A stretch of DNA of 54,845 nt from Taishania sp045629585. Lineage in GTDB: Bacteria > Bacteroidota > Bacteroidia > Flavobacteriales_D > Crocinitomicaceae. Position 1 is the stretch's first letter. Every line of letters starts with the position of its first letter. Positions 50,467-54,845 of this stretch are shown in pieces. The DNA lies in NCBI GenBank assembly GCA_045629585.1, contig JAZQRM010000003.1:1-54845 (forward strand). Reading direction: 5' to 3'. The position numbers were made by a program, and so were the translations under genes. The notes below the pieces were generated by a model that had not been told where the DNA came from, searched no databases, and was given only the letters and a program-made list of their open reading frames with translations.

Positions 50467-51159
50467 ATGAAGAGCTGGGGTAAAAACGGATATAAGGTTG
50501 TAGTTTCAATTGTTCTAGTTGTTTGTTTTGTTGCTTGTAAGAAAACGGAAGTAGAACCTGTTGACATGAATTATGATTATTTTCCGTTACAAAAAGGAAC
50601 TTATCAGATTTATGATGTGGAAGAGATAAATTACCTAAGTAATGGACAAGTAAACACTTCTATATATCAACTGAAAACGGTTATTGGGGATACATTTATC
50701 GGTAATGGAGGGCAACTGAATTACGAGTTTAAACGATTCAAAAGAGCTAACGAACTAGAAGAGTGGACGTATTCTGACCTTTGGACAACCGCACGTTTTA
50801 ACAACAACCTAGAATTAGTGGAAGAAAATGAGCGAAAAGTTAAACTCGTTTTTCCATTCGGCAAAAATAAATCATGGAACGAAAATGCATATAATACACT
50901 TGATCCAATTGTTTGTAAATACGAGGATTTGTTTGTCGAAAAACAATTTAATGGACTTGCAGTGGGTAAAACCGTAACCGTTAGGCAAGAAGATGAATTT
51001 AATCTAATTATGTATCGAAAAAAATACGAAATCTATCAAAAAGGCATAGGATTGGTAAAAAAGCACTATCAGCATTATGATATTTCAAATTTTGATACAA
51101 CAAATATTCAAATGGGAAAAGCAGTCTATTATTCAATTGTTTCCTATGGTGTAGAGTGA
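50467..51159 (+). CDS. Hypothetical lipoprotein
   Basis: A 230-residue protein with a lipoprotein signal (Phe-Val-Ala-Cys near residue 24). The mature part is beta-rich, starting Tyr-Asp-Tyr-Phe-Pro-Leu-Gln-Lys-Gly-Thr-Tyr, a pattern seen in many Bacteroidota lipoproteins of unknown function. It lies 21 bases after the YwqK-like gene. The stop codon sits in the loop of a terminator hairpin. No function is proposed. Confidence 0.75.
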   Translation: MKSWGKNGYKVVVSIVLVVCFVACKKTEVEPVDMNYDYFPLQKGTYQIYDVEEINYLSNGQVNTSIYQLKTVIGDTFIGNGGQLNYEFKRFKRANELEEWTYSDLWTTARFNNNLELVEENERKVKLVFPFGKNKSWNENAYNTLDPIVCKYEDLFVEKQFNGLAVGKTVTVRQEDEFNLIMYRKKYEIYQKGIGLVKKHYQHYDISNFDTTNIQMGKAVYYSIVSYGVE

Positions 51160-51177
51160 TTTTACACCTTTTTTTTT
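51148..51177 (+). terminator. Terminator overlapping the end of the lipoprotein gene
   Basis: A 6-bp stem (GGTGTA at 51148-51153 with TACACC at 51163-51168) with a 9-base loop containing the TGA stop codon, followed by nine T. It separates the lipoprotein gene from the secDF promoter. Confidence 0.7.
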
Positions 51178-51228
51178 GTCGTAAATGTTCGATAATTTCG
51201 AAGAATGAAAAATGTATTGATTATTCTG

Positions 51229-51259
51229 TTGATTTTAATGAATCTAAATTTTATATTTG
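51229..51259 (+). promoter_or_regulatory. Promoter of secDF
   Basis: TTG at 51229-51231 and TATATTTG at 51252-51259 are separated by 20 bases and match the Bacteroidota -33/-7 consensus. The start site should be near 51265, giving a leader of about 29 bases before the ATG at 51294. Confidence 0.7.
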
Positions 51260-51293
51260 CGACCTTGTATAAATAACTAACTGTATTACGACA

Positions 51294-54263
51294 ATGCGTA
51301 ACAAAGGATTCTTTTGGTTTTTAACCATACTTTTAGCCGTTATAAGTTTGTATCAGATTTCTTTTACATTCGTTTCTAACTCCGTAGAGAAGAAAGTTGC
51401 TAAAGAAGTTGATCGTGAATTAGCGGTATTGAAAGCTGAAGCAGGAAAAACAGGTGATTCGCTTAACATCGATGGAATCTGGGTAAATCTTTCTAAAGCG
51501 GAAGGGCTTGAAAATGCTAGAGTAGCGTTAATCAACCAAAAATTGAAGGAAAAAGCGGATACGAAAGTATATCCGTTATTGGGATCGACATTCTCAACTG
51601 TTAAGAAACGTTCATTAGCTTTTGGATTGGACTTAGTAGGGGGTATGTCTGTAACCATGGAGGTAAACATTCCAGAATTAGTAAAATCTTATGCGCGTAG
51701 CGAAAGAGACCCTAAGTTTAAAACGGCTTTCAAAGCAGCAATGGGAGAATACAACCAAAAAGGAGGTGACTTCATCGCTATTTTTGCTAAGAAAAACCGT
51801 GAATTAAACAATGGAGCTGCTTTAGTATCGTTGTTTTCTTTGTCAGATCTTAACGGTTTGACTATTAAGTCGACTGACAATGAGGTAGTAACGTTCTTAA
51901 ATGACCGCGTTAAGTCATCAATGGATGGTATAGAAGAGATCATTAACCAACGTGTTAACCAGTTTGGTGTATCTCAACCAAACATCCAAAAAGATGAGCA
52001 AAATAATCGTTTGTATGTTGAACTACCAGGGGTACAAGATGAAAAATCGGTAGCCGATCAGTTACAATCTACAGCGAATCTTCAATTCTTCGAAACGTAT
52101 CGTTCACAAGATATAGGTATGGCTTTTAACGAAGCAATTACTTTGTCGTCTCGTGAAGAGGTAAAGGAAATTGATGTTGCAGAAATTATCGGTGACTCTA
52201 CTGTAGTTGCAGAAGAAGTTTTGTCTTTAGACGAGCCTGCTGAAATTGGAGTAAAAGGATTAGCAGATTACTTCATGCCTGTTGATGAAACACGTATTGG
52301 TTTTGTTACGATTGAAAATCGTGGTAAAGTGGATCAAATTTTAGCACGTGAAGATATCAAACGTTTGTTCCCTGAGGATTTAAAATTCATGTGGTCAAGC
52401 GATGTTGAAAAGATTGACAAAAAAACAGGTTACTTCCTATATGCAATCAAAGTTCCTGCGAACGGAAAAGCACGTGTTGGTGGTCGTGATATCGAAAGCG
52501 CTGCTCCAGATATTAACCAAAATGGTGTAAGAACTGTAACATTGAAGATGACTTCTGAAGGTTCTGAAAAATGGGCGTTAATGACTTCTGAAAATATCAA
52601 CCGTTCTATCGCAATTACAATGGATAACGTTGTGTTCTCTGCGCCTAACGTAATGAACGCTATACAAGGTGGTAACACTGAAATTACAGGTAACTTCTCA
52701 TTCGAAGATGCAACTAAATTAGCTGGATTATTGAATGGTGGTGCTTTACCTGCTCCATGTGTGATTAAAGAACAAAACAAAATCGGTCCAACAGTAGGTG
52801 CTGAAAATACAGAAGCTTCGATGATCTCTTTCGGAATTTCATTAGTGTTGATTTTCGCATTTATGATTTTCTACTACAACAAAGCGGGTATCGTTGCAAA
52901 TATTGCTTTGATTCTTAATATCTTATTTATCTTCGGAACGTTAGCTTCTTTTACAGCTGTATTAACGTTAGCTGGTATTGCAGGTATCGTATTGACTATC
53001 GCCATGGCAATTGATGCCAACGTACTAATTTTTGAACGTATTCGTGAAGAATTAGATGCTGGTAAATCTCAAGATGATGCAATACAAGAAGGTTATGGTA
53101 AAGCATTATCATCAATTATTGATGCGAACGTTACAACAATCTTGACTGCAATCGTATTGAAAGTGTTAGGTTCTGGACCAATTGAATCTTTCGCCATCAC
53201 ATTAATCATTGGTTTGATTACTTCTGTTTTTGCAGGTGTTGTGATTACTCGTTTGATTTTCCTTTGGATGCGTTCTAAGAATATGGATATTACATTCTCT
53301 AGAAAAGCAACTCATGGAGCTTTCAAAAACATTAAGTTTGATTGGGCTGGAAATCGTAAAAAATTCTATGTATTCACAGTTATAACTTCTGTTTTCTCTA
53401 TTGCAATGTTATTGACTAAAGGATTAAATCCTTCTGTTGAGTTCTCTGGAGGACGTACGTACGTAGTAAAATTTGAGAAGCCAGTGGCAAACGAATTGAA
53501 TTACTTAGAAGGAAACATTCGTGAGGCTTTTGGGTCAAAAGGTAAAGAAGCTTCTTTAGTTACTAAAACAAAATCGAATTCATATAATGTTGAGATTATT
53601 ACTAACTACATGTTAGGAGATGAATCTGCTAATAACACAGTTATGAATAAGATGGAAGAAGCATTTGAATTGTCTAAAGAAAAATTAGGAACTTACCAAA
53701 TCATCGAATCACGTACGGTATCTCCTACGATTTCAGATGAATTGAAAACGTCTTCTATGTTTGCTGTTCTTTTTGCATTGTTGATTATCGCAGCTTATAT
53801 CATGATTCGTTTTGGTAAATACCAATATTCTACTGGTGCTTTAGTATCTTTGGCTTACAACGTATTGTTTACTTTAGGTATATTCTCTTTATTAAATGGT
53901 ATTTTACCGTTCAATATGGACTTAGATCAAGCCTTTATTGCAGCAATTCTTACCGTAATTGGATATGCGATTAATGATACAGTAATTGTATTTGACCGTA
54001 TTCGTGAGAATTTAGGTCATAAGTCAAGTCGTACGGATGAAGAGGAAATTAATTTAGCCTTAAACTCAACTTTATCTAGAACGATCATTACTTCAGCTAC
54101 TACATTCATGGTATTGTTGTTAATCTTCATCTTCGGTGGAGCAGCAATTAGAGGATTTATCTTCGCCTTGATGTTAGGAGTTATAATCGGTACGTTCTCA
54201 TCATTGTGTGTGGCAACACCAATTTTGATTGACTTATCTAAAAAGAAAAGTATTCGTGAATAA
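51294..54263 (+). CDS. secDF: Protein translocase subunit SecDF (fusion)
   Basis: A 989-residue fusion of SecD and SecF, the proton-driven accessory part of the Sec translocon in the inner membrane. The SecD half has the D1 motif Phe-Gly-Leu-Asp-Leu-Val-Gly-Gly near 108-115, a large periplasmic domain with a low-complexity insertion near 290-320, and the transmembrane Ala-Ile-Asp-Ala-Asn-Val-Leu-Ile-Phe-Glu-Arg-Ile-Arg-Glu-Glu segment near 573. The SecF half begins near 666 and has Glu-Phe-Ser-Gly-Gly-Arg-Thr, then Ile-Asn-Asp-Thr-Val-Ile-Val-Phe-Asp-Arg-Ile-Arg-Glu-Asn near 893. It has its own promoter and terminator and is therefore a single-gene unit. Confidence 0.97.
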   Translation: MRNKGFFWFLTILLAVISLYQISFTFVSNSVEKKVAKEVDRELAVLKAEAGKTGDSLNIDGIWVNLSKAEGLENARVALINQKLKEKADTKVYPLLGSTFSTVKKRSLAFGLDLVGGMSVTMEVNIPELVKSYARSERDPKFKTAFKAAMGEYNQKGGDFIAIFAKKNRELNNGAALVSLFSLSDLNGLTIKSTDNEVVTFLNDRVKSSMDGIEEIINQRVNQFGVSQPNIQKDEQNNRLYVELPGVQDEKSVADQLQSTANLQFFETYRSQDIGMAFNEAITLSSREEVKEIDVAEIIGDSTVVAEEVLSLDEPAEIGVKGLADYFMPVDETRIGFVTIENRGKVDQILAREDIKRLFPEDLKFMWSSDVEKIDKKTGYFLYAIKVPANGKARVGGRDIESAAPDINQNGVRTVTLKMTSEGSEKWALMTSENINRSIAITMDNVVFSAPNVMNAIQGGNTEITGNFSFEDATKLAGLLNGGALPAPCVIKEQNKIGPTVGAENTEASMISFGISLVLIFAFMIFYYNKAGIVANIALILNILFIFGTLASFTAVLTLAGIAGIVLTIAMAIDANVLIFERIREELDAGKSQDDAIQEGYGKALSSIIDANVTTILTAIVLKVLGSGPIESFAITLIIGLITSVFAGVVITRLIFLWMRSKNMDITFSRKATHGAFKNIKFDWAGNRKKFYVFTVITSVFSIAMLLTKGLNPSVEFSGGRTYVVKFEKPVANELNYLEGNIREAFGSKGKEASLVTKTKSNSYNVEIITNYMLGDESANNTVMNKMEEAFELSKEKLGTYQIIESRTVSPTISDELKTSSMFAVLFALLIIAAYIMIRFGKYQYSTGALVSLAYNVLFTLGIFSLLNGILPFNMDLDQAFIAAILTVIGYAINDTVIVFDRIRENLGHKSSRTDEEEINLALNSTLSRTIITSATTFMVLLLIFIFGGAAIRGFIFALMLGVIIGTFSSLCVATPILIDLSKKKSIRE

Positions 54264-54289
54264 ATAATTATTCTCTATACGATATAAAT

Positions 54290-54320
54290 AAAAAGGGTCA
54301 GCGTTTGTTGACCCTTTTTT
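54290..54320. terminator. Terminator after secDF
   Basis: An 11-bp perfect stem (AAAAAGGGTCA at 54290-54300 with TGACCCTTTTT at 54309-54319) with an 8-base loop. The A and T runs on either side would let it work in both directions. Confidence 0.85.
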
Positions 54321-54568
54321 GTTTTTAGTAAATCATGAAACATTGTTTGAAAACCGTTTTACAATATTGTGATTCTTACTTTAAAGTCTTTTTTACGGAT
54401 TTTAGGTATTTAAGATGAATTATACTTATCGATAGAATGGTAAATTTTCCTTATTCTTACACTTTAAATCACTACTGTCCGATAAAAAGAGAAATTAATC
54501 ATTTCGTAGTCTGAAAGGCTTGATTTTACTTGATTTTCATTCTCGATATGAAAAGTAAGCCCCTCCAT
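54321..54568. other. Non-coding spacer between secDF and the transposase fragment
   Basis: About 250 AT-rich bases with no supported reading frame, hairpin or promoter match. The end of the insertion sequence should lie somewhere in its right part, but the terminal inverted repeat cannot be identified because the other end is outside the window. Confidence 0.5.
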
Positions 54569-54845
54569 TTATGTGCTATTAAACTTTATTTTGAGCTGTG
54601 GATTGTATTCTTTGATCCAGTCTTTCTCTGGGTTTTCAAGAAATTTCATTAAATGGATATAATTGAATAAGTGAAGTCTGCAGAAGCTAGCGAGATTAGA
54701 GAATGCCCATTTTCGCTTGATCTTTTTGTGAATTACGGTTAATAGTAAATTGACGATGAGTGCACACCAAATCTGTATTTTGATGGCATTTTCATTGTCA
54801 CCAAGGAAAAATTTTAGAGGAAAGTTTTGTTTGAGCTGTTTGAAC
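54569..54845 (-). mobile_element. IS4-family transposase, C-terminal part, cut by the window edge
   Basis: The minus strand is open from the right edge to a TAA at 54569-54571 and encodes 91 residues. They match the C-terminal end of IS4-family DDE transposases of Bacteroidota: Phe-Lys-Gln-Leu-Lys-Gln-Asn-Phe-Pro-Leu-Lys-Phe-Phe-Leu-Gly, then Asn-Glu-Asn-Ala-Ile-Lys-Ile-Gln-Ile-Trp. The N-terminus and the DDE residues Asp and Asp would lie beyond the window. There is no frameshift in the visible part, so the element may be intact. Confidence 0.85.

Overview
The window comes from a low-GC member of the Bacteroidota, most likely the Flavobacteriales and possibly near Fluviicola/Crocinitomicaceae; the family placement is an inference. 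The evidence is type IX secretion (T9SS) sorting domains of types A and B, two PorP/SprF-like proteins, many lipoprotein signal peptides, the Bacteroidota-type long NusB and long signal peptidase I, a fused SecDF, a 14-gene nuo operon with a short NuoG, and promoters of the TTG-N17-22-TAnnTTTG type.

Layout. 1-1862 (+): three small lipoproteins of largely unknown function, the first cut by the window edge. 2023-4001 (-): a GT4-type glycosyltransferase and a lipoprotein. 4094-10510 (-): a tightly packed housekeeping run parA-parB-DUF5683-dapB-lepB-wbqC-like-endonuclease/phosphatase lipoprotein. 10689-12841 (-): a PUR-alpha-like DUF3276 protein and an ABC exporter. 12940-15673 (+): a Leu/Phe/Val-type dehydrogenase, nusB, a DUF1573 lipoprotein and yajC.

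15811-26940 (+) is the most distinctive accessory region. Two paralogous modules, each a secreted protein of more than 1100 residues with an IgGFc-binding-like N-terminus, Ig-like repeats, PKD domains and a CHU_C type B sorting domain, are each followed directly by a PorP/SprF outer-membrane protein. A PorE-like TPR/PD40/OmpA protein closes the operon. Together they look like a T9SS-exported surface adhesin system with its own anchoring parts.

26963-31565 holds a DUF4294 protein, a small lipoprotein, a putative metal-handling cluster (His/CxxC small protein, ZnuD-like His-rich TonB receptor, Cys/His lipoprotein) and a Crp/Fnr regulator. 31699-44406 (-) is the complete complex I operon nuoA to nuoN, with a good promoter just upstream of nuoA. 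44691-51159 contains a membrane protein, a secreted esterase, a T9SS-sorted LVIVD-repeat protein, a GT2 glycosyltransferase, a HAD phosphatase, a YwqK/MORN-like protein and a lipoprotein. 51294-54263 is secDF with a clear promoter and terminator. The right edge (54569-54845, -) carries the C-terminal part of an IS4-family transposase.

No rRNA, tRNA or CRISPR array was recognised by eye.
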